The notes below the pieces were generated by a model. That model was not told the origin of the DNA and made no database searches. It saw nothing but the letters and a program-made list of their open reading frames with translations. A DNA stretch of 64,000 nt. It comes from CAVWSM01 sp963799425 (GTDB lineage: Bacteria > Actinomycetota > Actinomycetes > Jiangellales > Jiangellaceae). Made by a program: the position numbers and the translations under genes. Location: positions 62,001 through 126,000 of the forward strand of contig CAWCXA010000012.1 in NCBI GenBank assembly GCA_963799425.1, written 5' to 3'. Each line of letters opens with the position of its first letter. Within the stretch, counting starts at the first letter, position 1. This document shows, piece by piece, positions 1-10,074 of this stretch.

Positions 1-3000
1 GATCATCGAGACGCTGGTGACGGCGCCCTCGACGAGCTTCGGCGTCAGCTCCAGCAGGTCGGCTTCGGTCGGTGTCCGATCGGGCTCGGCGACGGTCGCC
101 CACGGCTCGGCGGTGTCATGTGGCGGCACCATGACCGTGCCCCAGAACGCCGCGTCGATGCGCATGCGGCCAGTGACTGGGTCCGCCGGGGCGCCCCAGT
201 CCCGCAGCACGTCCTCGAAGTAGAGGTCCCACTCACCGGTCGCCCGGATGCGGTCGTCGCCGAAGCGCGAGCGGAGCGCCACTTGGAAGCGGCGGAGGTT
301 CTCAGTCGGTCCCGGCGCGAACCGGCTCAATGGCGCAACCGGCGGCGGCAGCGCCGCGGGCGAAACCCGCGGGCGGACGTCGGGGCTGCCGTGCCACGAC
401 CGGTCGGTGACTTCATCGCGCTGCTTCTCGATGGCCCGCACTCGGTACCGCAGGTCGTCGTCATGCGCACGTAGGTAGGTGAGATCGATGACGTCTGCAC
501 CGAGCCGCAACTCCCACACTCCGCGAGCAGCGATGCCGGCGCGCAGCAGCCGCAGCCCGCCATTGTCGAACAACGACAGGTCCTCGACCGCTGCCTCGGG
601 CAGGCCGTTCACGAGCGGCCGCCATGCCCATGACAGCGGCGGGCCGAGGGTGCGTACGCCGTGCCACACGCCAACCGTCGTACCGACATACACGTCGCTC
701 GGGTTTGCCGTGTCGCAGCGCACCGCCGTCACTGGTGCCTTCACCTCGGCACGCAAGCCGGTGGGATGCCACGTGTCAGTGCCGTCGAACCACCACAGGG
801 TGTCGACGGCCTCGTCATCCGGGTCTCCCACAGTGCCGAGATAGGCGGCGCCCTTCGGTCCGTGCATCGCGCCGGGGCCGTCGAGGTTCGGCTCGACGTC
901 TGTCCACACGACGACGTCCTTTATCGGTCCCTCTGCCGAAGTCTCGTCCTTCTTGTTCTTCGCGTTTCGCTCGAGGATCGGGTCGCGGCTCCACGAACCG
1001 GGCCCGCCCGCAGCATCGCTCCCGGCGACCCGCACCATGCGCTCGATGCGGCCCTCGCCGAGGATCCACGCCACGTCGGAGGTCGCCCACTTGCACACCG
1101 TGACCGCCTCACCGAACAAGTCCTGGCGACGGCTGTACGTGAATGCCGTGACGGCGTCAGTGCCCGTCGGGAGCGTCACCCAGGTTGTGGCCCAGTCCTC
1201 GGTGTACCAAACCCGGGTCGTGCCGATCAGCACCTGCGTGTGAGTCGGGGCGGCGGCGCCGCCACGGGTGTGCGCGATCGTGGCCACGGTCGAGTAGAAC
1301 GCCGAGTCCTTGATCTCGTCCTTGGCCTTGGCGGGGAAGGCCAACGGCGCCCCGATCGGACGGAAGGCGAGCAGTCGGTTGAAGGGGCCGCCGTCCGACG
1401 CGGTCCACTGCCCGTCGAAGAACTGACGCACGTACCGCGTCGGCAGCAGCGGGTCGATCGCGACACCACCGCCGTCCCCGTCGCCGGTATGCAGCCAGAC
1501 CGCCGACGAGCCGCGCTCGATGATGCCGTTGTCCTGCAGCCCGACGACGACGTGACCCTCACACGACGGGTGCGAGGCGACATAGTTGGCTTCGATGACG
1601 GCCATGCCGGTGTTGCGAGCGACGAACGCCGACGGCTGGTCCGGGAAGATCGAGCGGAACACGCCGCCGTCACAGGCGGCCCACAGCAACCCGCCCGCGT
1701 CGGAGAAGTGCAGGTCGTGGACGTCGGCGTGGCAGCCGACGCCGATGCGCAGCGGCGCAATCGTGTGGCCGTAGGTGAGCTTGCCTGCCTTGTCGCCGAC
1801 CTCGGCGGAGAAGATCGCCGCGTCCTGGGGGTAGGTGTCGCCGGTGACGTTGATGTTGGTCGCTCCTTCGAAGAAGGAGCCACCGAGGATCACTTGGTCG
1901 GCGTTGTTCGGGTCGACCCTGATCGCGAGGTCGTAGAACCCTTGGTGGCCGAGCATGTCGGGCACACCGTCGACGAACTCGGCAGTGGGTGTGCCTGCGC
2001 CGGCCGACGTCACACGGTAGAGGGCCGCTACATCGTCCTCGCCGCGGTCGTTGAACACGTACACCTTGGTCGGTGGGTCGGCCGCGGCAAGCGAGCTGCG
2101 CAACTTGGCAAACCGGGGAGTCGAGATCTTCCGGAAGTCGGTATCGCCGTCGTCGCGCACCCAAAGGCCGGCCTGGTCGCCGCGGACCCAGACCCACAGC
2201 CGCCCGGGGGGGCCGCCACCGACTGGCGGGGTCCAGAGCACGTCGGTGATGACGGCCTCGAGGTCCCCGAAGGGGTCGCCAGCAACGCGCGGCCACTCGA
2301 TGCCCTGGCCACCAGCTGCCGGCCGCTCGAGGAGTCCGATCGATGTGGCAGCGACGACTGTGTCGCCGGCTGGCTCGAGGGCGAAGCGGTAGACGCCCTT
2401 CTCGAGCAGGTTCGGGGCCTCTTCGATCCACGGATCGTCGCTGATAGCTGTGGCCGGCCCGATGGCGACGAGGACGCCGATACCGCCGAGCCTCGATCCC
2501 GGGCGCGCCTCTCCACCGGGGGTGATCTCGCCGGTGCCGACAAACACCCGGTCACGGCTCTCGTCGTCGGGTGCAGCGGCGTTGAGCTCGACGAGGATCG
2601 CGCCGCAGGCGTGGCGGTGTGCGGGACGCACGATGCCTGGGGTATCTGTGGGCGCGAAGCCGCCGATCGACCGCCACGACTCGCCTCCGTCGGAGGAGTA
2701 CCACACGCCGCCGTTGGCCGTCGCCGCGTAGATGCGCTGCCCGTTGGGGTGCACGAAGAGGGCCCGTACGCGTCCGCTCACCCTTGGTTTTCCGGCAGCC
2801 TGTCCACCGATCACGGTGCTCGGCCCCAGGGGGATCCACAGGTCGGTCCGTGAGTCCGCCGGGGCGAACGCCACACCGGCGCGGCGGGGCGCGTCCGCGG
2901 GTGGAGCAAGCCGCCGGCCGCTGGCCAGTGCCGCGGTCAGGCTGAGCTCGAGACGTCGGGTACCCATGAACTGCGCGCGGCCCGCCGCGTCGTCGCGCTC

Positions 3001-3039
3001 GGCGGCGGTGCGCTGGTGGGGCCAGTCGTAGCGGCTCAT
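1..3039 (-). CDS. BNR/beta-propeller repeat protein, C-terminus beyond window
   Basis: The frame stays open from an ATG at 3039 to the first base of the window, giving at least 1013 codons without a stop, so the C-terminus is missing. The ATG overlaps the stop of the upstream 1339-residue gene as ATGA, which fixes the start. Around residues 89-127 there is a classic BNR/Asp-box stretch: an SGRVRAL strand, then a TANGGVW strand, then SSDGGESW. Similar strands recur further on (DNGGLRLLRAGIAARGVWEL near the end of the readable part). This suggests a multi-bladed beta-propeller of the sialidase/sortilin type. There is no signal peptide; the N-terminus is charged (MSRYDWPHQR). It is the last visible gene of the giant-protein operon. 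Propeller fold: fairly sure. Enzymatic role: no evidence. Confidence 0.85.
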   Translation of the reverse strand, partial: MSRYDWPHQRTAAERDDAAGRAQFMGTRRLELSLTAALASGRRLAPPADAPRRAGVAFAPADSRTDLWIPLGPSTVIGGQAAGKPRVSGRVRALFVHPNGQRIYAATANGGVWYSSDGGESWRSIGGFAPTDTPGIVRPAHRHACGAILVELNAAAPDDESRDRVFVGTGEITPGGEARPGSRLGGIGVLVAIGPATAISDDPWIEEAPNLLEKGVYRFALEPAGDTVVAATSIGLLERPAAGGQGIEWPRVAGDPFGDLEAVITDVLWTPPVGGGPPGRLWVWVRGDQAGLWVRDDGDTDFRKISTPRFAKLRSSLAAADPPTKVYVFNDRGEDDVAALYRVTSAGAGTPTAEFVDGVPDMLGHQGFYDLAIRVDPNNADQVILGGSFFEGATNINVTGDTYPQDAAIFSAEVGDKAGKLTYGHTIAPLRIGVGCHADVHDLHFSDAGGLLWAACDGGVFRSIFPDQPSAFVARNTGMAVIEANYVASHPSCEGHVVVGLQDNGIIERGSSAVWLHTGDGDGGGVAIDPLLPTRYVRQFFDGQWTASDGGPFNRLLAFRPIGAPLAFPAKAKDEIKDSAFYSTVATIAHTRGGAAAPTHTQVLIGTTRVWYTEDWATTWVTLPTGTDAVTAFTYSRRQDLFGEAVTVCKWATSDVAWILGEGRIERMVRVAGSDAAGGPGSWSRDPILERNAKNKKDETSAEGPIKDVVVWTDVEPNLDGPGAMHGPKGAAYLGTVGDPDDEAVDTLWWFDGTDTWHPTGLRAEVKAPVTAVRCDTANPSDVYVGTTVGVWHGVRTLGPPLSWAWRPLVNGLPEAAVEDLSLFDNGGLRLLRAGIAARGVWELRLGADVIDLTYLRAHDDDLRYRVRAIEKQRDEVTDRSWHGSPDVRPRVSPAALPPPVAPLSRFAPGPTENLRRFQVALRSRFGDDRIRATGEWDLYFEDVLRDWGAPADPVTGRMRIDAAFWGTVMVPPHDTAEPWATVAEPDRTPTEADLLELTPKLVEGAVTSVSMI

Positions 3040-6000
3040 GGTGTCGACGTCCCGGTCTCGTCGGGTGTGATCGGTCGCACGCGGACCCAGCCGTCGCGGA
3101 ATTCAGCCGGCGTGTCGGGCAACAGCGCCGTCTGAGTCGCAGCGAGGATCGCGTCGTTGCGCCAGCTGCCTGGGGTGTCGCGATACCAGAAGTCCTGATC
3201 TTGACCGAACACCGAGACCTTCGGCAGGCGGACCTGGCCCTCGGCGGCCAGGTCGGTCTCCACGAGCACGGGGCCGGTGCGCAAGGCGGGAGCGATGCGG
3301 GCGAGCCCCGGGCCTACCCAGTTGCGGGCCAGACTCAGGGACGTGCGGGGCAGAATGCCGCTGCTGAGGAACGCCCTGCCGACGGGGTGCATGAGCACCG
3401 TCAGCGTCACGGTCTGCCCCAGGTGCAGGAGCAAGGTGTCGCTCTCGCCGAGCACGGTGCCTGGTCGTCCCACGACGTACGGATGGTCGATGACCGCTGC
3501 TGGGGGAAGCGGCTCGCCGGGGTGCAGGAGGCCGAGTTGGCCGCGGCTGCGCCCGGCATCGAGTGCGAGCTCAGCGACAGCCTTGTCGACCGGGCGGAAC
3601 CTGGCGAAGTCGTCGTCGACGAAGAAGCCGAGCACGCCATCGTCGGTGCGGGTGAGCTCGCCCAGCCTGATCGGGAACGCCACGGCCTGCAGCACCCGCT
3701 CGGCTTCGTCCCATTCGGCGCGTCGGTTGGGATCGGTGAGGTCGATGTCGTCGGGTTGCCGCAGTTCCAGCCGGAGTTGCATACGTACGACCGCAATCGG
3801 GCGGCCCACGAGCCCGGCCACGTGTTCGCTGCCGAACGACGCGAACGTGTCGATCGTCCAGAGGGTGGTGTCGATCGCCCGCAGCAACGCCGACAGTGCC
3901 GACTCGTCGCCGGCGGGTCGCCCTCCCCGGTGCGCGGCGTCGGCGGCCATCAGTCCGATCGCGAAGGAGCCAAGCGGCTGTTGAGCCGGTCCGAGCCCGT
4001 GCCGCGGTCCCGCGTCAGGTGGGCCTTCCCGGCCGGGGGCGATCTCCCAGATCACCCCACCGCCGACCGGCTCGTGCAACAGCTCGCCGAGCGGGCTGCC
4101 GTCGACACCGAACACCTCCAGGCTCTCGTCGAGGTGGTCGGGCAGCAGGAACCCCGCCACCGGGTTGACCTGCAGGGTGGGGTCGACCTCGTCGACGCGT
4201 GCCTCGATGCCCTCGACTCCGACCAGCGTCGCGGCGTCGACCAACCGGACCTGCCACCGTGCCGGACGGGTGAAGCGCGGCGAAACGGACAGCGCGCTCG
4301 GCTCGTCTGCAACCGAGTCCCGCACCGTAACGGCGACGCTGCCGACCGGTAGCTCGAGCAGCCGGCCGAAGGCGTCCACCAGCCGCGCCCGGGTGAGTCT
4401 GAGCGAGCCTGCTTCAAGAAGCACCGGCGGGCTCGTCGGGCTGGGGTTCGTCACGCCCGTTCCAGTGGCGGCCCGGCGCACCCCGTCCCTGTACGGAATG
4501 CCGAGCAGCTGCGTACGGAAGCCGTCGAGTGCGGCCGTCACGACGTCGGCCTGGGTCACTGCCTGGGCCAGGGCGGCGAGCGCCGCCTCGGTGTCGTCGT
4601 CTGCCTGGCTGGTCAACGGGTCGGCGAGATCGCGGGTCTGCTCGGCGGCCAGCCAGTCGTCGACAGCGCTCTTCAGCGTGGTCGCCGCGCCGGTTGTCAG
4701 CATGGCGCGTCCCTGCACCATGCGGGTGGTAAGCCCTCCCGTCGTGTCGCTGGATCCCTCGAGGTCGACCGATCCGAGTCGCCAGCCGTCGATCGTCGGC
4801 GTCTCGGGGCCGGTGAGTTCCACCTGCCATTCGAGCCAGAGCGGCACCCACGGCTGTGACCAGCACGTGACGCCGACCGGATCCGGGTCGGCGCCTTTGA
4901 CCATCGAGAACGAGTGCACCCGGTCGGAGATCTGGGTAGCTGTGACCGATGGCTGTGACACCGGCTGTCGTTCCGCGGCCCAGTGGGGCGCGCCGCTCGG
5001 CGGCGCACCGACGCCCAACGACGTGAAGACGCTGGTGGCGCCGTCGTACGTCGCGTCGCTGCCGAAACGGATGGCTGCCTCCGCAAGCAGGCGATGCTCG
5101 ACGACCTTCACGCCGGTCGCAGTCCCCATGCCCAGCTTCGGCGCGGCCACGGCCGCCAGCCACGCTGCGTGGTAAGGGTCGTGCAACACGACCTCGCGGG
5201 CGAGCGATGTGACCTCGGGTGGGATCGAGCCGTTCGCCAGCGTGTTGATGAGCTCGGCACCGGTCAGTACGCCCTGGCTTTCGGTCACGACCTGCGTGGG
5301 CCAGCGGCAGGTGAGCTTGCCGTCCGGGGAGCTTCGTCCGTCGTTCGCATGACGCAGGCTGCGTCCGGCGCCCTGCACCGCGACCATCGGGTCGGCGGGG
5401 AACGCGTGCCGGATCGCCGGCCGATCAACGACTCGCGGCTCGGTCGCGGCCATCGTGATGGGGCGCCGGTCCCACTGGTAGTCGAGCAGCTGGGCGATGC
5501 TCGACTCGACGAGGTCGTGTTTCTCGAACGCGAACTCGACCTGGGCCGATGAGGTTTGGCGCAGGCGCCCGGCGTCGGCGGCCGCGGCGGGCGGCCGCCG
5601 TACGCTGCTTGTCCGGGTGGTCGCTTGTGCACGGATGTCCGTGGCGGTGCCAAGCAGGCTGCCGCCAACGCGGCCGGGCTCGGCACGTTGCAGGAATCGG
5701 TCGGTGCCGGCGACCCCCGCGGGGAGTGAGGTGAACGCCCGCGCGTGCTCGAGCTCCTCGATCTCGACCGTGCCGTCGGGCGTGCCGATGCGGTTGATCT
5801 TCTGGGCGGTGAATGCCTCGAGCAGCCGTTCGGTGTCGCGGCGCCGGTCCTCGGGTGCGCCGGGCACGCTGGCCAGCGCGGCCAGTACGTCGCCGTCGTG
5901 CTCACCGATTGCGATACGTGCCGCCGCCGCGGGCGGTCGGCGGTCGACCTTCGGTGTCGCCGACACCGGGACGCCGTAGACCGCGCCGTGCAGCAGGCAG

Positions 6001-7055
6001 GCGCGCAGGTGCCACGGCGTGGTCACGTATTGCGTGAGCGCGTCGATCGCGTACGCGGACGACGCGACGAGCTCGGACTCGGTGGTGAGCACGTGGTCGA
6101 CCGGCGTGAACACGTCGGAGCCGCCAGCTGCACGGGCGGTTGTCTCCGGAGCGCGGCGGTTGAAGCGACCATCCACCGTCAACCCGAGAGGGCCGCGCTG
6201 CTTGTCGAGCGTTTCGTTGAACTCCTCGACGTAGCGGGCGTCGCCCCAGTCGGGCAGCAGCCGCCAGCGCATGGAGTCAAGCAATTCCGCCAGGCTGTCG
6301 GCGCTGCGCGCACTGTCGATCGGGTCGGCTGCCGGGTCCTGCCACCACCCGGCGACCAGGTAGGCGATCGCGTCCCCGTCGACTCCGCCCGGCGCTACCT
6401 TGGCGAGGTCGTCGAGCGGGTCGAAGAACGCGAACCGGTTCCCGACGGCGTCGTACACGCCCGCCCACACGGCCGACCCGCCCACTGCTCCGGTGAGCTC
6501 CTCGGGGGCGAGCACAACGCCACCGGGTTCGGCGTTGGTCGACGCGGCGGACCCTGGCGACCACTCGGGGAGTGGCACGGCGACGGCGCGGTCGGCCTCG
6601 AGCACCCAGCCGCGTACGTGGGCCTGGGTCGCCCCCATTTCCAGGACGACGCGCAGCACCACCCACCGGTCGGGCAGTCGCGGCAGGGCGAGCCGGTTCG
6701 GGGACCCGTCGGGCAACTCGGTCAAGCGTCCGCGCAACAGTGCGTCAGGCATGGCCCAGTGCAGGTGCACGCCTGGGGGGCGGGGTTTGCCCGCGGCGAA
6801 CAGGTCCGGCATCGCCTGTTCGGGATCAAGCGGCTCCTTGCCGGCGAGCAGCAGCGGCAACCGCACCATCGGCTCCGCGCTTCCGGCCCCGACGTGCAAC
6901 GCCTGGAGGTCGATCGGCACCAGGAGCCGCAGCTCACGGATGAGCTGCGTGTCCCAGGTGGCGATCTCCCCGATCGACGCGTGCGCACGGCTGGCGGCAA
7001 GGAACCGCTGCGAGCGGATCGCCGCGCCTAGCACCTCGGGATCGACGTCGGTCAT
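3036..7055 (-). CDS. Giant uncharacterised protein, 1339 aa
   Basis: A single open frame of 1339 residues starts at an ATG that overlaps the upstream stop (ATGA) and ends in an ATGA overlap with the next gene, so translation is coupled on both sides. There is no signal peptide and no membrane segment. Near residues 90-135 is a striking HLHWAMPDALLRG segment followed by LPDRWVVLRVVLE; these look like conserved motifs, but I cannot attach a family. Much of the C-terminal half is beta-rich (for example SLRLTRARLVDAFGRLLELP). Long antisense frames here, such as 3201-4352, are GC-driven shadows. I do not recognise the function. Context suggests a subunit of a large multi-protein assembly together with its neighbours. 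Confidence 0.85.
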   Translation of the reverse strand: MTDVDPEVLGAAIRSQRFLAASRAHASIGEIATWDTQLIRELRLLVPIDLQALHVGAGSAEPMVRLPLLLAGKEPLDPEQAMPDLFAAGKPRPPGVHLHWAMPDALLRGRLTELPDGSPNRLALPRLPDRWVVLRVVLEMGATQAHVRGWVLEADRAVAVPLPEWSPGSAASTNAEPGGVVLAPEELTGAVGGSAVWAGVYDAVGNRFAFFDPLDDLAKVAPGGVDGDAIAYLVAGWWQDPAADPIDSARSADSLAELLDSMRWRLLPDWGDARYVEEFNETLDKQRGPLGLTVDGRFNRRAPETTARAAGGSDVFTPVDHVLTTESELVASSAYAIDALTQYVTTPWHLRACLLHGAVYGVPVSATPKVDRRPPAAAARIAIGEHDGDVLAALASVPGAPEDRRRDTERLLEAFTAQKINRIGTPDGTVEIEELEHARAFTSLPAGVAGTDRFLQRAEPGRVGGSLLGTATDIRAQATTRTSSVRRPPAAAADAGRLRQTSSAQVEFAFEKHDLVESSIAQLLDYQWDRRPITMAATEPRVVDRPAIRHAFPADPMVAVQGAGRSLRHANDGRSSPDGKLTCRWPTQVVTESQGVLTGAELINTLANGSIPPEVTSLAREVVLHDPYHAAWLAAVAAPKLGMGTATGVKVVEHRLLAEAAIRFGSDATYDGATSVFTSLGVGAPPSGAPHWAAERQPVSQPSVTATQISDRVHSFSMVKGADPDPVGVTCWSQPWVPLWLEWQVELTGPETPTIDGWRLGSVDLEGSSDTTGGLTTRMVQGRAMLTTGAATTLKSAVDDWLAAEQTRDLADPLTSQADDDTEAALAALAQAVTQADVVTAALDGFRTQLLGIPYRDGVRRAATGTGVTNPSPTSPPVLLEAGSLRLTRARLVDAFGRLLELPVGSVAVTVRDSVADEPSALSVSPRFTRPARWQVRLVDAATLVGVEGIEARVDEVDPTLQVNPVAGFLLPDHLDESLEVFGVDGSPLGELLHEPVGGGVIWEIAPGREGPPDAGPRHGLGPAQQPLGSFAIGLMAADAAHRGGRPAGDESALSALLRAIDTTLWTIDTFASFGSEHVAGLVGRPIAVVRMQLRLELRQPDDIDLTDPNRRAEWDEAERVLQAVAFPIRLGELTRTDDGVLGFFVDDDFARFRPVDKAVAELALDAGRSRGQLGLLHPGEPLPPAAVIDHPYVVGRPGTVLGESDTLLLHLGQTVTLTVLMHPVGRAFLSSGILPRTSLSLARNWVGPGLARIAPALRTGPVLVETDLAAEGQVRLPKVSVFGQDQDFWYRDTPGSWRNDAILAATQTALLPDTPAEFRDGWVRVRPITPDETGTSTP

Positions 7056-8077
7056 GACCCATCTCCGTCGGCGTCGAGGTGCCGGTCAAGCTGGGCCGTG
7101 AGCTCGACTTCCCACTCCTGGAAGGTGGTGGTGACGTGGAACTGGTCAAGGTCGAAGAACTTGATTGCCTCGAGGTCGTCGGGATCGCCGAACACCTGGC
7201 GGTACGGGAACCGCAACATCTCGAGCGCGAACTCGTGGGTCTCGACGGTCGGCCCGAGATTGGTCGCGGGCACCTCGGCCATGCGGTCGCGCAGCCAGCG
7301 CATGTCGATGACGCCGGGCGCGCCGGCGCGGAAGGGCACAGGGATGCTCGTCTCTGGCTCGAGCACGTCGCCGGTCGTGGCGTCGCGCAGGTGCACTTCG
7401 GCCCGTCGCGCCGTCGGTGGTGCGTCGGTGTCCATGCGGGCGCCGAACTGGATGCCCTGCCTCGGCTCCTCGATGTGGACCACCTCGGGCACACCGTCGA
7501 ACAGCACGAGCAAGACGGCCGGCGCGAGCCGTTCCATCCGCAGCAGCTTCATCCGGTCGGGGTGCGACTCGGCCTCGGTGGTGAGGGCGTCGTCCGCGAT
7601 GACATCGCGCCGGTACGCGCGTACGTGCAGCGCCGGCCAGCCCGACACGACCCGGGACCGCATCAGGAAGCCGGTGATCGTGCCACCGGCCCCCTCGAGC
7701 CGCTCCTCGCCGGTCGGCGTACGGATGGTGCGCTCGGTCTCGTCGACCTCGTCGCGCAGCTGCGGATAGACGGTCTCGAGCTGCGCCCGGTCGGTGGTGG
7801 TGATCGTGCCGACACTGAGCACACCCTGCACGATCGCGTCGGTCCAGCTGCGGTCGATGTAGAAGAACCGGATCGACTCCGGCGGGAGCAGGTCGGCGTC
7901 AGGGACGAGGTAGCTGAACGGCACACCCTTCAACAGACGAAGGTCCGCGAGGAATCGGCGTAGCTCGGCCGGCACCAGGTGATCGCCGTCGAACGGGTCG
8001 GTCTCGAGGAACTGGCCGAGCACCTGCGTCGACGCGGTGACGGCGTACTCGACGGCGGTTTCCTGGGTCAGCTTCAC
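7052..8077 (-). CDS. Uncharacterised protein of the giant-protein operon, 341 aa
   Basis: The gene starts with GTG at 8077, overlapping the upstream stop as GTGA, and ends in an ATGA overlap with the 1339-residue gene. The protein (341 residues) is soluble and leaderless. A distinctive block near residues 45-80 reads LKGVPFSYLVPDADLLPPES and continues into IRFFYIDRSW; this looks like a conserved signature rather than low-complexity sequence. A second block, MKLLRMERLAPAVLLVLFDG, lies in the second half. No catalytic motif is visible. It is the smallest of the four downstream members. Its spacing implies production together with the others, so it may be an adaptor in the same complex. Function unknown. 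Confidence 0.82.
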   Translation of the reverse strand: MKLTQETAVEYAVTASTQVLGQFLETDPFDGDHLVPAELRRFLADLRLLKGVPFSYLVPDADLLPPESIRFFYIDRSWTDAIVQGVLSVGTITTTDRAQLETVYPQLRDEVDETERTIRTPTGEERLEGAGGTITGFLMRSRVVSGWPALHVRAYRRDVIADDALTTEAESHPDRMKLLRMERLAPAVLLVLFDGVPEVVHIEEPRQGIQFGARMDTDAPPTARRAEVHLRDATTGDVLEPETSIPVPFRAGAPGVIDMRWLRDRMAEVPATNLGPTVETHEFALEMLRFPYRQVFGDPDDLEAIKFFDLDQFHVTTTFQEWEVELTAQLDRHLDADGDGS

Positions 8078-10074
8078 GGCGAGCCCTCCTGCTCCGGCCG
8101 GTCGAGGAGGTCGTCGAGCGCATCGCGAGGTCGTTGCGCCTCTCGAGCGTCGTACGGCGGACTGCCCGGGCCCCGGGTGCGCAGGTCGGGCATGGCCATC
8201 TCGGCGAGGCGCAACACCTCTGCCGTCAGCCCGTCACGCAACGCGGCGAACGCGGCCGTGTCGATGCTGTCGTGGAGCGACACCGGTACGTCGGTGTCCG
8301 CGAGCGCGGCCACGACGCCGACTGCGGAGCTGGCCTCGGCGAGTTGGGCGAGGTCGATGCCGAACCCGCTCGCGACGAACTCGTCGAGCTTGGAACCGGT
8401 TAGCCCCGCGAGCCCTTCGATCGGCCGGCCAGGGTCGGCCACTGGCCGCGTGGGCCCGCCGAACGCGACCGGCTCGCGTGCAAGCTGGTCGACGAAGAAC
8501 GTCGACACCAAGTGCCGCAGGTCGCGGATCTCGCCCACACCGTCGAGATCCCAGGGCAGTGCGTCGTCGACGATCTCCCGCAGCCGGGCGGCGCCGAACT
8601 GCTCCTGCCGGAAGCGCAGCAGGCTGGCGGTGACCGACAGCTGCGACAGGGCGAGCAGGCGCCCGATCTCGAACGCGGCCGCGTAGCTGAGATCCTCCTT
8701 GCCGTCGGGGACGACGCGGCGCAGCTGGTCGGCGCTGTGCGCGACGCTGAGCGCGCCGTCGACGCGCTGCTCGCGATCCGCAGGGTGCGGCACGAACGGG
8801 CCCCGGTACCACGCCTGCGATGTGTCGCCTCGCCGCGTCTGGTGACCGAGCTGCAGATGGCCGGTGGCGATGACGGTGGTCGGGAGGGGCGCCGGGGGTG
8901 CTGCCGGGTCGGGCACGGGAAGCGTGCCGAGCAGTCCGACGTCGAGGTCCTGCATGAGTGTCTCGAACGTGGCGCCTTCGTTGGTCGTGAACGACCAGTG
9001 GGCGAGCACCGGGAACGTCAGGACGCGTTCGGCGGCGTAGACGGAGATCGGGTAGTGGAAGCCGACCGTCATCACATCGCGGACGACAGCCGCTGCGTTG
9101 GGATCGGCGGCGGCCGCCGCGATCGCGGCCGTGGCTGCAGTCGGGCTGCTTATCGACCAGGTGTCGGCAGCGGACGTCGCCCTGACTGCAGAGGTGCCGT
9201 CGATCGTGCCGGCGGTGTGTGGACGGGCGACACCGACCGCTGAGGTAGCGGCACCCGCATTGTCGCCGTCGAGCGGGCTGACGAGATCGACTGCGGCGCT
9301 TACCGCGCCGCCGGCCACCCACTTGTCGGGGTCCTTGGTGACGGTTGCCAGCACACTCCAGTCCTGGACGAGCTCGTACGTGAAGTCGAGCTCGGGTGGG
9401 CTGGGCGGCGGCAGCTCGTCGAGCTGGCCTTCGAGATTGACCAGGCACGCCTGGTAGCGGACGGGTGTACCGGTCGCGGTGTCGAAGACCGGCAGCCGGT
9501 TGGCGAGCACCACGGCAAGGAAACCGTCGTCGTCACCGTTCGCGAGCTCGGTATCGGTGATGTCGACTTCGCGGACGTGAGTGAGCAACGCCAGATCCTC
9601 TTGGCAGGGAAAGATCTTGCGTACGACCGTCTCGGTGACGGACAGGCTGAAGGCCTGCTCGACGTCGAGGTCGTTAGGGTCGAGCAGGACGGTGCCGGGC
9701 GTGACGCACTCGGCCACCGGCCTCGGCTCGCGCGACATCTCGGCCTCGCCCTCGGCGACGACGACGAGAGCGAGCCACGGCGTGGTCGACACCTCGACGG
9801 CGCCAAAGGGGTTGCGCTCCCACGGGAGCGTGCGCCGCTTGAGCACGATCTGCGGCAGCCGGTCGCCGAACGCGCCTTCAGCGTTGGCCGGTGGGAAGCT
9901 CGACAAGACCTGGTCGGGCGGCATCGTGTAACGAGGCGAACTCACCGTGATGCTCGTGTGTTCGGTGTTGACGTCGAACGGGGTGCCCGTCTGCGCGCCC
10001 ACCAGTTCGTAGCCCCCCGCGGTGACCGGCGGCAGCACGCTGGTGCGCAGGATGAAGTGCCCGGTGGACGGCAT
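8074..10074 (-). CDS. Uncharacterised protein of the giant-protein operon, 666 aa
   Basis: I start this at the ATG at 10074, which forms a TGATG overlap with the stop of the 3253-residue gene; an in-frame start 11 codons upstream would lie inside that gene. The N-terminus (MPSTGHFILRTSVLPP) has no signal peptide. Visible blocks are SSPRYTMPPDQVLSSFPP near residue 45, LPQIVLKRRTLPWERNPFG near 75, and GHLQLGHQTRRGDTSQAWYR followed by GPFVP around 415. The C-terminal part (residues about 455-620) is helical and Leu/Ala-rich. The coupled junctions at both ends tie its synthesis to its neighbours. I cannot name a family; nothing suggests an enzyme. Confidence 0.83.
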   Translation of the reverse strand: MPSTGHFILRTSVLPPVTAGGYELVGAQTGTPFDVNTEHTSITVSSPRYTMPPDQVLSSFPPANAEGAFGDRLPQIVLKRRTLPWERNPFGAVEVSTTPWLALVVVAEGEAEMSREPRPVAECVTPGTVLLDPNDLDVEQAFSLSVTETVVRKIFPCQEDLALLTHVREVDITDTELANGDDDGFLAVVLANRLPVFDTATGTPVRYQACLVNLEGQLDELPPPSPPELDFTYELVQDWSVLATVTKDPDKWVAGGAVSAAVDLVSPLDGDNAGAATSAVGVARPHTAGTIDGTSAVRATSAADTWSISSPTAATAAIAAAAADPNAAAVVRDVMTVGFHYPISVYAAERVLTFPVLAHWSFTTNEGATFETLMQDLDVGLLGTLPVPDPAAPPAPLPTTVIATGHLQLGHQTRRGDTSQAWYRGPFVPHPADREQRVDGALSVAHSADQLRRVVPDGKEDLSYAAAFEIGRLLALSQLSVTASLLRFRQEQFGAARLREIVDDALPWDLDGVGEIRDLRHLVSTFFVDQLAREPVAFGGPTRPVADPGRPIEGLAGLTGSKLDEFVASGFGIDLAQLAEASSAVGVVAALADTDVPVSLHDSIDTAAFAALRDGLTAEVLRLAEMAMPDLRTRGPGSPPYDAREAQRPRDALDDLLDRPEQEGSP

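Noticed and set aside
661..2853. 730-codon open frame on the plus strand
   Set aside because: Arg/Asp/Val-rich, no motif, and opposite a 1013-codon minus-strand gene with BNR repeats and a coupled start.
3201..4352. 383-codon plus-strand frame
   Set aside because: Antisense to the 1339-residue gene, no ribosome site, residue mix of a GC-rich shadow.
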